Positions 7,075 to 16,745 of a stretch of 20,162 nt of DNA are shown here, one piece after another; the first letter of the stretch is position 1, and each line of letters opens with the position of its first letter. Under the pieces are notes generated by a model. That model was not told where the DNA came from, did not search any database, and was given only the letters and a program-made list of their open reading frames with translations. Made by a program: the position numbers and the translations under genes. This DNA comes from Stephanodiscus triporus (Eukaryota; Bacillariophyta; Thalassiosirophyceae; Thalassiosirales; Thalassiosiraceae), in the NCBI GenBank assembly GCA_036939755.1, contig JALLAZ010000174.1, forward strand, positions 1 through 20,162, read 5' to 3'.

Positions 7075-8610
7075 TTATTCTTTGATAGATCCAGAAATAG
7101 AGAGCTTTCTCATACTCTCATAAGCTGCATAGAGCATCTGACTGTCGCTGAGGCGTCGATTCATAGCACGCAACATCGAGCTTTTCCTTGATTGCATCTT
7201 ACGCCCCCTCGAAGCAAACAATTGTTGAGCTTTATCGACCTCCTCTCCTCGCAAAGAGTCGAATAGCCCACGGATCTCATCCGCTCCAGCCGAATCTGGA
7301 ATATATTCAGCGTCATAAGCGATGCGCATCAGCTTCAAACCAAGGATGCCCAGGGCGTCATGATGGTGGCTTTTATTTTCGGCATCAACAGGGAAGGTGT
7401 CATGAACGTACAATATGTAAAAAGGCAAGAACATGAACCAGCCACACTCGCCAACAATGTTACGAAGAATGTTGGCCATTTCTTTCGCGGTCTTCCCGGC
7501 CTCAACCATTCGGGAGCAATATGTATCGAGTAATGAATTGATGTAGACCTCGATACTTTGCTTTGCCTCCCACTGCCCCTTCATACTATGGGCAATCATA
7601 CAGCCGATAGGGAAGGTCAGTGCCAAACCAATGTCACGCCCAATGGGTCCACTGTGCGAAATATGGGAAACAATTGCATTTTCAGTTTTATTCTATTGTT
7701 AACAAATGAACTCACAGCAAGACGAAAGTACTCACGCGATTGCCATTTCCCAATCGCATACCACCACACTACCATTTGGGCCAAAGTCTTCCAACTCTTC
7801 GATAGATGGCTTGGGTTCCACCAATATGTTGAAGACATGGGAGTCACCGTGAATAAGACAGTCTCGCTGATGATAATTAGCCAAAGATGCATCAATTATT
7901 TTCATCATGACATCTTCGCCAAGACTGGCACAATATGCCGCCGTCCTATCACCGGGATCTTTGGTTTGACTTGCTGCTCTTGCAAAAATTTTCATGTGCT
8001 CGTACAAACTTTCCACACATGGCTTGACAAGCTCATTGAAGTCCGGGTCAAAGTCTTTGATAATGTTCAGTGTAGCAAATGTGTCGGCAATCTTTGGCGC
8101 AATCCTTGGATCCACTACGCCGTCGATGAATTGATTGCAAAACTGCTCATCACTGTTAGACCACTCGGACAGGAATAGCTTCATATTCTCTCCTTCGTGC
8201 TTCACGTCCCAGCAAGCGAGAGGAGACACAACACAACCTTCAGTTTTGCTCGACACTTCCTTCATGATTTGATACTCATTTTCTACACGCTTCAAGTCAT
8301 AGTGGGAAGTTCTGTCCGGGTTCCACAGAGCGTACTCAAAGCAAAGTTTAGCAAACACGCACAGCTCTGGGTGCTTGTCTACATAAACCTTGTAGGAGAA
8401 GTTGGTGGCGCCTCCACATAGAACTGTGGCATCCAGTTTGCTTCCATCTCCAGAATCCGTAATAGCGCGGTTGATTTTTTGCAAGATCTCGTGGGAAGAA
8501 GATACACATCTACTCGTTATGGTTTCGATGAGCACCATCTTTTTCATAAGCTTGACTTCTTCAAGGCCATCGCCAGAATGATTATTATTGACGCCATCTT
8601 CGTGTTCCAT
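7075..8610 (-). CDS. APH/choline-kinase-fold kinase, methylthioribose kinase-like
   Basis: Two exons, 8610-7736 and 7651-7075, give 483 residues. The 84-nt intron (7652-7735; GTGAGT donor, CGCACAG acceptor) is in phase 2 and joins CDWEMAIA to GPIGRDIGLAL. The fold belongs to small-molecule kinases using ATP. CGGATNFSYKVYV (about 65-77) is the nucleotide-binding loop, LIHGDSHVFNILVEP is the Brenner catalytic loop with catalytic Asp and Asn, and VVVCDWEMAIAGPIGRDIG holds the metal-binding Asp. The G-P-I-G-x-D-I-G extension is typical of 5-methylthioribose kinase, an enzyme of methionine salvage. The GGATN loop is closer to choline and ethanolamine kinases, so the substrate stays open. The ATG at 8610 opens a polar, Asn-rich tail, and no targeting signal is seen. 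Base composition is AT-richer than in the neighbouring RNase HII. Confidence 0.82.
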
Positions 8611-8702
8611 GGTGGTGCTGAAATAATGTGTTCAACAATTGATTGAGAGCATTGTGCCGGGCTAAATAAGAAGCGTTGTGCCTTTTAGGCAGATCGAAAT
8701 TA

Positions 8703-9495
8703 TTATTCATCGTGGGGCGGTGCTGTGGTTTTCTCACACCATTGATCAGAAGAAAAGGCCAATCGTAAAAAAATGACTGCTCCAGCGGAAACCGCTACCA
8801 TAGCGCGAACGACAGCAGTATCTAGTTGAGGGATGTTGCCTGATGCCTCTCTCTCGTCGCGTTCGAGTGTACATGGCGCCGGCGAGGGAGAGGGAAGAGG
8901 AGGACGGGGAGGGGGGGGGGAGGGGGAGAGGTGTACTTCGTCCACTCGCATTACGCCCCCATCCACGCCGGAGAATTCGGAGTGGATGCTGACGTCCACG
9001 TTGTACGAGGGGCAGGAGTACACAAGCTCGTTCCAGGAGGGGGAACGTCGTCGCGGCTCAATTCCATACGGAGTATAGATCGGACGGGTCGGATTGGACT
9101 TTTTGAGGGGTTTCCTCGGAGGCGAGGGAACCGGGTCGACTATTTATCATAATATCGCCATGCGCTTGCCGCGGCATTTCGCATTTCGTCTCGTCGCCCT
9201 GCCCTTCTCCGCTCCCTCTCTTTATGTCCGGGCTTCGGAATCCCCCCCCCCCCCCCACCCCCACGGCGATGCGATAAATAATATTTCGACTCACCTTCTT
9301 TTTAACCGACCCTCCTCTCCGTATGCGTCGTCGTTGTTGCGAGGAAAGGAGCAGGTTGTCTGCTGGTGGTGAAGTAGTGAGCTAAAAGTATCTTGGTTCC
9401 CGACCGCCAAAAAAGCCTATCGTACCTACCTGGAGAACCTTCCTTTCTGGATGGAAGAAGAGATCCAAAATTTTAATGAGCGTATCGTAACTCAT
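8703..9495 (-). CDS. Possible small tail-anchored protein, three-exon model
   Basis: This is a tentative 181-residue model that I do not recognise as any family. Exon 1 is 9495-9430 (MSYDTLIKILDLFFHPERKV...), exon 2 is 9362-9295 (TTCSFPRNNDDAYGEEG...), and exon 3 is 9114-8703. Introns are 9363-9428 (GTAGGT...ACCACCAG, 66 nt) and 9115-9294 (GTGAGT...CTCCGAG, 180 nt), and all phases agree. Exon 3 is supported by natural sequence (WNELVYSCPSYNVDVSIH), a Pro-rich linker, and a C-terminal hydrophobic helix, VVRAMVAVSAGAVIFLRLAF, followed by a short tail, as in tail-anchored proteins. Exon 3 has no ATG before 8951, so an upstream exon is needed for the longer form. The acceptor of exon 3 is the weakest point. 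Exon 1 overlaps the 5' end of the plus-strand gene. Confidence 0.38.
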
Positions 9496-10059
9496 ACCAT
9501 GAGTGGCAAATGCGACACCGATGATGTCGAGACGACGATCCGCATCGCTCCTCCTTCGGCGTCCGAGAAAAACGACCGCCGGGCGGTCCGCCATCGAACG
9601 AGACGGCGGCGGCCTCGGAAATTGAGGATCGACGACCGAGCCGGCGATAATATAATGATGAGGGGGGGATCGGCCGATGACGACGATTACGCGAAACGGA
9701 TCGCATTCGAACCGGACGTCGGAGCCTTCGTTTCGGGATGCGTCGGTACGATCCCGACCCGGAAGCGATCCCTCCCCATGCTGTCGTTCCTGTCGTCGAC
9801 CCAACTGGCCGCCGCAGAAAAGAAGCGCAAGAGGGAGGACGCGGAAATTCGGAATTCCATCGCGGAGGAAGGAGCGAGGAAGGCGCTGTTGCTCAACCCG
9901 ATCGAACCGACGACGGCCGGAGGGCAAACGAGCGAATCGCCGCGATCGGAGGAAGGGCCGCGCGCGGCGGCGACTTCCAATACGGTCGTGAGAGAAGGAA
10001 CATCGAATATTCTGATGCCACCGTCACTGAAAGAATTTCTGTGCGTGATTGGAAAATAG
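9451..10059 (+). CDS. Hypothetical basic, highly charged protein
   Basis: This intronless frame gives 202 residues from ATG 9451, or 186 from ATG 9499 (MSGKCDTDD). I recognise no domain. Features are an Arg-rich basic cluster (RHRTRRRRPRKLR, about 67-79), an acidic DDDD patch, TRKRSLPMLSFLSS (about 123-136), and a Lys/Arg/Glu-rich helix AAAEKKRKREDAEIRNSI (about 140-157). The composition suggests a nuclear or nucleic-acid-associated protein; that is inference. Third-position G/C bias resembles that of the pyrophosphatase and RNase HII genes, which supports coding. The antisense frame 9382-9927 is most likely a shadow, except for its last part, which may be exon 1 of the minus-strand gene. The 9499 start would avoid that overlap. 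Confidence 0.55.
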   Translation: MEEEIQNFNERIVTHTMSGKCDTDDVETTIRIAPPSASEKNDRRAVRHRTRRRRPRKLRIDDRAGDNIMMRGGSADDDDYAKRIAFEPDVGAFVSGCVGTIPTRKRSLPMLSFLSSTQLAAAEKKRKREDAEIRNSIAEEGARKALLLNPIEPTTAGGQTSESPRSEEGPRAAATSNTVVREGTSNILMPPSLKEFLCVIGK

Positions 10060-10138
10060 TTTCTCTCGTTGGAGGGAGGATGAATAATAAGGCGAAGTAG
10101 GACATATCATAGGCATGTTATTTTGTATGTACCTTTAG

Positions 10139-13100
10139 CTAAGAAACGCACTCCGGCAACGGCGGCGAGGTCGGAATCGGAGAGTCAAAGTTCAGCAGCG
10201 CAGCTTCTTTCACCGGGGATTGTTTCGGGAACGAGACTTTCGTAAAAGTCCTCGAGGAGGGCCTTTCTACCAAGTCGGGCGTGTCCCTCTTCATTCTTAG
10301 ACTCGAAGGCAATTCGTGATCTAAGCCGGACCGCATCGGACTTGATTTGCTTCCATTAATGTGTTGAGTAGGCGATCCAAGCTGCGCCATCTCCAGGTCA
10401 AGTCCATCTTTTCCATGAGAAGGCGGTTCCGGTCGATCGTGGTATGATTCGGACGGTGACGTCGATCCATTGCCGCCGCCCATACTCAACGGAATGGCAT
10501 TCATAGTCAAGAATAGGTCTGCATGGGGAAACCCCCCACCTTTACCAGCAAGTTTCAGCTTTTCCCAATCCAAGACGTATATGTCATCCGAATCGCCCTT
10601 CGTCGGATGGAAGAACCCTCGAAAACGTAAGCGTTTGTCAATCACTATGTTCGCTTGATGCAACATCACCAACAAACCAAACAACGTCCCCGACAGGAAA
10701 AGCAAGGAGATTGTCCAGTCAACGGCATCACCGCGACCTTCAGGGTGCAGGTGTGGTGGCGGCACAGTTTCTAACGATCGTGTCATACCCAAGTAAGGCG
10801 CGGTGAGGTTCAGGCGAAAGAACACATCCCCGTCCACGTATATGTATGCAAGTATCAGGTCCTGCCTTTCAACGACTTGATCACTTTCTCCGTTACTGCC
10901 ATCCTCTATCTGATTATTCCGATCTGCGTGCACCGCATCGTGGCGCAACTCTTCCTGTATCCGAATGCCATACTTAGGATCGCTGAAACAGCTCGACAAT
11001 ATCGAAGTCATTGATACACCATCTCCACTCAGGAGAGCTTCTGCCGACGCCTTTGACCTAGCCGCAACGCTTGCCTCCTTTGCTTTCTGTGCCGCCTTAG
11101 CCGCTTCGCTGGTTGCAGCGGCAGTGTCCGCCTGAAACATACGGAACAGGGAAGCGAACAACTTTCTCTTGAACAGAGCACTTTATCGAACAATCGACAG
11201 GCGACCGCAACATTCAATATTAAGCACTTACTGCAGAGGTGGTATTGGATGCTACAACAGCGACTGAGAGAAATTACATGTTCAATATGTGAGCATTTGT
11301 GAAATACAAACAAATTTTTTTGAAGTACACTTTTTCACTCACCTGCATTATCTGCAGCCTTGGCTGTTACACGTGTCAAATATGCGAGTCTTGGTGATTG
11401 ATGACATTCTTATGGAAAGTTTTGAAGTACATACAAAAAAAAATCATTCCTGGCTCACCTGCTTCTATCGCCGCATCGGCTGGATCTTCTTCAACTGGTT
11501 CCCCAAACGGTTTCCCGGCTTCGGCTTGATTACCTTCTGCATCATCTGTTTCTGTAGAGTTCATCATCGAATCCCCACTATTACCAGATAGGCCAGCGAT
11601 GTCATCATCATCGTCATCAATTGCTCCGAGAGTAGTCTCTGGCGTAATCTCATCTGTGGAAATATTGGGCATCTCGTCCAACCGCCTTCGATTGTAAAGA
11701 GATGACCATAGGTTACGATGTTGATGAAAACCTGTTGTATTGGACTCGTCATCTCTGTCGTCCAACCAGGCATCATCTATTTCTTCTATTGCTGTGTCGT
11801 TTGCAACATTGTTGTCACCGTCACCGGTATTGAGCATCGTGTGGTTGCTGTCTGATATTTCACCATACGGAGCTCCAACATAATCATATTTTCTCTCACC
11901 GTCGTTGGTTGAATTATCCCCCCCCCCGGCCGTTTCGTTTGTATTTTTCATATTGATCCCTGTCATCGATGGTGCCATTGATATCGATGGTGTTGGTGGC
12001 GAGATATACATAGAATAGTCACCTGAACAATTTGACAAAAATGTCGAAGTGAGCGTTGACAGAAATAAACACGATCGGGATAACCTTCCTTGTCACCGTA
12101 CCTGTTTTTATAGCGTTCGCACAGTTGAAAAATTTCTCATAAAACAACGCAGCGCGAGACGCCTCTAATGCGCTCTTAACCATTTCCACGTTTGGATTCA
12201 TTTGTTTTCTCTGGGTTCTAGAATTGGCCACATCGCCCCCAGTTCCACTCTCTCTTTGATCACCCCCGTGCCCCTCATCAACAGTACCATCTGGGTCCGA
12301 GACATAAAACTGCACTCTGCCTCTAGGGGGCACCAATAATGGGTCAATCTCAACGTACAAATCTGCCAAATCACGAAACATATCCCAAACAAAATCATCT
12401 GCACCAGAACTTCTCAAAATCAAATGGCGAGAGGGTATCGATACAACTTCGAAGGGTTGATATCTCGGCCGTTTGTAGTTATAGTCCACTGCGCGTTGGA
12501 TAATCTTTTCGAGAACAACGCCGGTTATAGGAGCCATGTAATACGCATCGGTCCATTCGTTGGAGATTTGAGTGGTATAGTACACCCTGCCTTCATTTGA
12601 CCACGTCACGTATTTTCCAATGTTGCTAAAATCTGCCTCGGCCATTAGCTCTGTATCCATATGTACAACAGGTATCGACTCGAAAGATTTGGTGACGCCG
12701 GTACGTTCGGGTCCATATTCTAAAGTCAGCTCAAAATATTTGCGATGCTCGTGATCATCGCGCGGTGAAGAAGAAGATGAAGGATCTGTCGAAACACGAG
12801 GGCTGTGTGACGCAGATGCAACACGGGGGCGATAGCGAAATGCCAAAGCCGATTTTTGTATTAGAACTGGTCCTGATGGGATGTTTGCTGCAGCGGTAGA
12901 GGAGGCGGCAGGCGTGCTCTCTCCCGCCTTTGATTCCGAAATGCTTGTGCTGGAGGCTGCTGTACTCTCGTCCAACACACTCCGAGACTTCCTATTACCA
13001 TTTCCCCCATCATTGCCCCCCCCACCGAGGCTGGAAGCCACATTTGTCAAATGCGCCATTCTAGTCACGACGTAGACCTCCACAACATCGCTCGCATCCA

Positions 13101-13599
13101 AATGCGATATCAGAGAAGATAACTGAGACGACCTTGATAAAATTGTTGCAGTTGCGCCGCCTTCTGGAGTGTTCGTTTCGGCATCCTCGTTGACACTACG
13201 ACTGTCGCGCGAGGGTTCTTCATTTGACGAAACCGAATCGTCCGTTTCCTTGCCAAACGTTCGCTTAACATTCGACTTATGCATGCTTTCAAAACCCGAT
13301 ACTATAGCATGGGCCAAGGCAATACCCAGAACCAGGAGAAATGCCAGCACCGTGGCTCGAGAGGAAGGATGGGAGTGAGAACTGCCATTTCTGTCGGGGT
13401 CTCTTAATTCATGAATATCGGAGGATGAACTGCAATCACGATGATGTGCAGGCGTTCGATGTATTCGGCTGTAATCATTTGAGCGAGGAGTGCGGCGTGA
13501 CGTCTGCTTTTGTGGCGGCCGCTCAGACGACTCTTGCTGCTGGCGCTGTGGTTGTGCCTGAAGTGAATCAGCCGACAATGTTTCCTCTACTGAATCCAT
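10139..13599 (-). CDS. Unrecognised 1035-residue two-pass membrane protein, five exons
   Basis: Exons are 13599-12102, 12022-11459, 11363-11343, 11263-11232 and 11131-10139. Introns are 79, 95, 79 and 100 nt, all GT-AG, in phases 1, 1, 1 and 0, giving one 1035-residue frame. I recognise no family. The N-terminal ~80 residues are polar (Gln/Arg/Ser-rich), followed by a membrane helix (about 83-103, TVLAFLLVLGIALAHAIVSG). A long, probably luminal or extracellular region has a folded part (FELTLEYGPERTGV ... YYMAPITGVVLEKIIQRA ... GRVQFYVSDPDG), then an Asp/Asn/Thr-rich acidic stretch with sequons. An Ala/Lys-rich helix (about 675-745) spans the microexons. A second folded part precedes a membrane helix at about 842-862 (ISLLFLSGTLFGLLVML). 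The tail is Ser/Pro-rich with YVLDWEKLKLAGKGGGF. Both ends would face the cytosol. It is divergent from the lysyl-tRNA synthetase gene. Confidence 0.85.
11232..11263 (-). other. 32-nt microexon of the membrane-protein gene
   Basis: Flanked by acceptor TTTCTCTCAG and donor GTAAGTGC, it encodes VAVVASNTTSA with the base carried over from the previous exon. It changes phase from 1 to 0, which is what exon 5 requires, so it should be constitutive. Confidence 0.75.
11343..11363 (-). other. 21-nt microexon of the membrane-protein gene
   Basis: Flanked by acceptor GTAACAG and donor GTGAGTG, this exon adds seven residues (A-K-A-A-D-N-A, counting the split first codon). It lies between two phase-1 introns, so it could be skipped without a frame change. 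It extends an Ala/Lys-rich helix encoded on both sides. Confidence 0.75.
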
Positions 13600-14035
13600 T
13601 TCAATTGATCAGCATCAACGTCTGCTGCGAACGGAGACCTCAACACAAACTACTGTCATTAGCAAATGCGGAACAAGCCATGATTACGAGCTGATGATTA
13701 ATAAATGTTGTTGTGTTGGTCGTTGGTTCGTGGGAGTGTTGCGTGTTCTGAGGAAAGGGGCGATAATTAAAGAGGAGTAAATAATATGTCGCCAACAAAA
13801 AGCGATCATGAGCGAAATTCAACTTTTCCCTAAATAATCTAAATTAGCATTTGATGGGATATGAGCCAGTTTTGAGCCAACCGCACAATGCGCTCTCCAA
13901 AGACAAAGCACACATCCATCCGATCCCCGACTCGAGCCGGCGACCTCAAGCTTGTTGCACATGATCGAGTAAACAATAAGTTACCACAGTCTCCGAATCA
14001 TTCATCCAACTGTTTTGTGATTGCAGATCTAAACG
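13600..14035. promoter_or_regulatory. Divergent promoter region, membrane protein and lysyl-tRNA synthetase
   Basis: This 436-bp AT-rich region lies between two divergent start codons, so it should carry both promoters and 5' UTRs. Short ORFs on both strands have no protein-like features. I see no clear TATA box or repeated motif to name. Confidence 0.5.
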
Positions 14036-16478
14036 ATGGCCGATATAGAAGACGATACGGGCGTCGAAGGCGCCACCGCGGGAATGTCAGAAGTTCGACT
14101 CGACGAGGACGGCCAACCGATGTCCAAAAGCGCCCTCAAGAAGCTGCTCAAGAAGGAGGCGGCGGACAAGAAAAAGGCGGAGAAGGCGGCCACGAGGGTA
14201 AGCTTTGGGGTTGATTTGTTTTCTCGGGAATTTCTTCGTGAGCGATGACAACCTAGCCCGATGACCAGAATATGTTTTTCATCTGTCGCCATGTTGTCAT
14301 GTTGTCATTTGCAATGGTCACTGTCTCGATAGGCAGCCGAAGACCCGGACAAGGCCAAGAAAGCCTCGGCGGCCGGAGTTGACGATGACGAGCTCGATCC
14401 GTCGCAGTACAAAGCCAACCGCGAGCTGCAAGTGAAGCAGATCGAGGCCTCCGGCGGCAATCCCTACCCGCACAAGTTCCACGTCAGCCACCGCATCCCC
14501 GACTTCGTGTCCGAGTTCGACCCAATCACGGAACCCGGCGTCAAGGTCGAGGGACCCGACAAGATCGTGTCGGTCGCCGGTCGCGTCCACTCGATTCGCG
14601 GACAGGGCAAGCTCCTGTTCTACGACGTGCGTGGGGACGGCGCGAAGGTCCAGCTGATGGCGTCCCTCAAGGACTATGCCGGGGGAGGCGACGCGTTCGA
14701 CGAGCTCACGCGCACGGTCAAGCGGGGGGACATCATCGGCGCCAGGGGACACGTCGGCAAGTCCAAGACGGGCGAGTTGTCGCTCTTCCCCTTCGAGATG
14801 CAGCTCCTAAGCCCATGCCTGCACATGCTACCCAAGGCCACGGCGGGGGGTCACGGGTCGGCCTTGACCAACATGGAGACACGCTACCGGCAGCGGTACC
14901 TCGACCTCATCGTCAACTCGGACAACCGCATCATCTTCGAGCGACGTTCCAAGATCATCAACTACGTACGCAGGTACTTCAACGATCGTCACTTCCTCGA
15001 GGTGGAGACGCCCATGATGAACATGATCCCGGGGGGTGCCGTCGCCCGTCCGTTCGTCACGTTCCACAACGACCTCTCACTCGAGATGTTCATGCGCATC
15101 GCCCCCGAGCTCTACCTTAAGATGCTCGTCATCGGCGGCCTCGATCGCGTGTATGAGATCGGGAGGCAGTTCCGAAACGAGGGCATCGACCTGACGCACA
15201 ATCCAGAGTTCACCACGTGCGAGTCCTACGAGGCGTACGCTGACTACGAGGACCTGATGGACATGACGGAGGAGATGCTGAGCGGGATGGTCAAGGAGAT
15301 AACGGGGAGTTACAAGATCAAATACCAGCCCAAGCCGAACACCGAGGAGGTGGAGATCGACTTCACGCCGCCGTTCAAGCGCATCTCCATGATCGAGGGG
15401 ATCGAGGAGAAGATCGGCGAGAAGCTACCGTCGTTCGACGATCCCAAGATCGAGGTGAAGCTCGAGCTCATATTGGAGAAGTTCAATCTGGAGTGCTCGC
15501 CGCCCCTCACGACGGCGCGGATGCTTGATACACTCGTGGGAGAGTTCTTGGAGGACAACATTGTGCACCCCACGTTCATCACGGAGCATCCGCAAATCAT
15601 GAGTCCCTTGGCCAAGAACCACCGGGAGAAAGAGGGATTGACGGAGAGGTTCGAACTTTTCGTTTGCGGAAGAGAGGTGAGTTGGTTATTTACGCATGCT
15701 CTATCGTTCTTGCGGGATTCATTTTTTTGTGTGTGGGGGGGGCTACACGGAAAGATGAGACTTTAGATGCTAAAATCAGTCCGAGAACACTGAGTGTTCT
15801 GTGGCGATGCTCTTCTTTGACATGCGAAGTTTATAATGGACGCATTCCGTTTTGTGGGGTTCATGGATATGACGAGACTATAGATGCTGGCACCAGTCTG
15901 AGAACACTGAGTGTTCCATGGCGATGCTCTTCTTGACATTCAAAATATTTTCCGATCCATACTTTGTAAATGACTTTTCACTGTTGGTGGAAGGGTATGG
16001 CGTGGATGCTGTCATCGTTGTATGAACACATCACTTGTATCCAAGTGTTCTCTGGCGGTGCAAATCTCGTCTCCTCATGCAGAATATTGCACCAGCATCT
16101 TTGAAATCGAGTATGTATTTCTACTTCTTGCGTGACTTATCCCATCAACACCTGCTCATTCTATCACAGCTTGCAAATGCCTACACCGAGTTGAATAACC
16201 CAGTCGTTCAGTACCAACGGTTTCTTGAGCAAGCGATGCAAGGCAAAGAGGGCGATGACGAGGCAATGATCATGGACGATTCGTTCATTACCGCATTAGA
16301 GCACGGTCTTCCACCCACGGGCGGTTGGGGTCTTGGCATCGATCGGCTGACCATGTTTTTGACAAATAAGAACAATATCAAGGAGGTATTACTGTTCCCG
16401 GCAATGAAGCCAACTGATGAGCAACTCGCGTTGGTCAGTGCACACAAAAAAGAAAACTTGTGCACTAAGGGTGATTAA
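14036..16478 (+). CDS. KARS: Lysyl-tRNA synthetase, eukaryotic cytosolic class IIb
   Basis: The enzyme charges tRNA-Lys with lysine using ATP. Exons are 14036-14197, 14333-15676 and 16170-16478, giving 604 residues, close to the usual cytosolic length. Exon 1 encodes an acidic start and the Lys-rich helix [20 protein letters not shown] typical of eukaryotic enzymes. Exon 2 holds the OB-fold anticodon domain ([20 protein letters not shown]), motif 1 ([21 protein letters not shown]), motif 2 ([19 protein letters not shown]) and [12 protein letters not shown]. Exon 3 starts at [11 protein letters not shown] and contains motif 3 ([14 protein letters not shown]) and [13 protein letters not shown]. 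Introns are 135 nt (14198-14332) and 493 nt (15677-16169), both phase 0. No targeting peptide precedes the ATG. The mature domains look intact, so the gene should be functional. Confidence 0.97.
15677..16169 (+). other. 493-nt intron of lysyl-tRNA synthetase containing repeats
   Basis: The donor is GAG|GTGAGTTG and the acceptor is TATCACAG|CTT. Removing it joins FVCGRE to LANAYTELN, as in other lysyl-tRNA synthetases. It is at least 2.7 times longer than any other intron modelled in this window, and the extra length consists mostly of degenerate repeats. Confidence 0.93.
15754..16085 (+). repeat. Three degenerate copies of a ~117-nt intronic repeat with a palindromic core
   Basis: Copies 1 (about 15754-15825) and 2 (about 15871-15941) are offset by 117 nt. 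They share TAGATGCT, CAGTC(C/T)GAGAACACTGAG, TGTTC and GGCGATGCTCTTCTT. Both contain the inverted repeat GAACACT-G-AGTGTTC (15785-15799 and 15902-15916). A worn third copy (about 16003-16085) keeps GGATGCTGTC, GAACAC, AGTGTTC and TGGCGGTGC, with its arms further apart. Confidence 0.75.
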
Positions 16479-16745
16479 TAGTGAAAGATGCTCGCTGCGT
16501 ACTTACGACTTTTGTGATAAATAAGTTTGAATAGTTTTTGTTACTTGTGCATAAGCTACCTTTAGAATCCATAGCGGCAATTCATAATCGCACACAGAGA
16601 TTGATTGCAAAGATGATGGCCCATATCATCATCAGTACCATTATGCCGCCATCACCTTAGCTGATCATAAGAAATAAATGCTGCGTTTCCCACCTTATTC
16701 TGCTGCTATTTTGCCTCTCTTGCCTAAGATCTCCAGTAACATCTC
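16479..16745. other. Convergent intergenic region
   Basis: This 267-bp stretch separates the stop codons of lysyl-tRNA synthetase and the ankyrin-repeat gene. AATAAA-like hexamers occur on the plus strand near 16519 and 16672 and may serve in 3' end formation. No gene is seen. Confidence 0.5.

Noticed and set aside
7558..8178. Plus-strand ORF of 206 residues over the kinase gene
   Set aside because: It is antisense to the conserved kinase motifs and runs across the kinase intron. It has no recognisable family features.
9382..9927. Minus-strand ORF of 181 residues opposite the hypothetical protein at 9451-10059
   Set aside because: Most of it is Arg/Gly/Pro-rich shadow. Only its last part (from 9495 down) looks protein-like, and that part is used in the proposed tail-anchored gene.
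15664..15936. ORF of 90 residues in the lysyl-tRNA synthetase intron as an extra exon or intron-encoded protein
   Set aside because: The synthetase sequence is complete without it, and the ORF consists of the tandem repeat.
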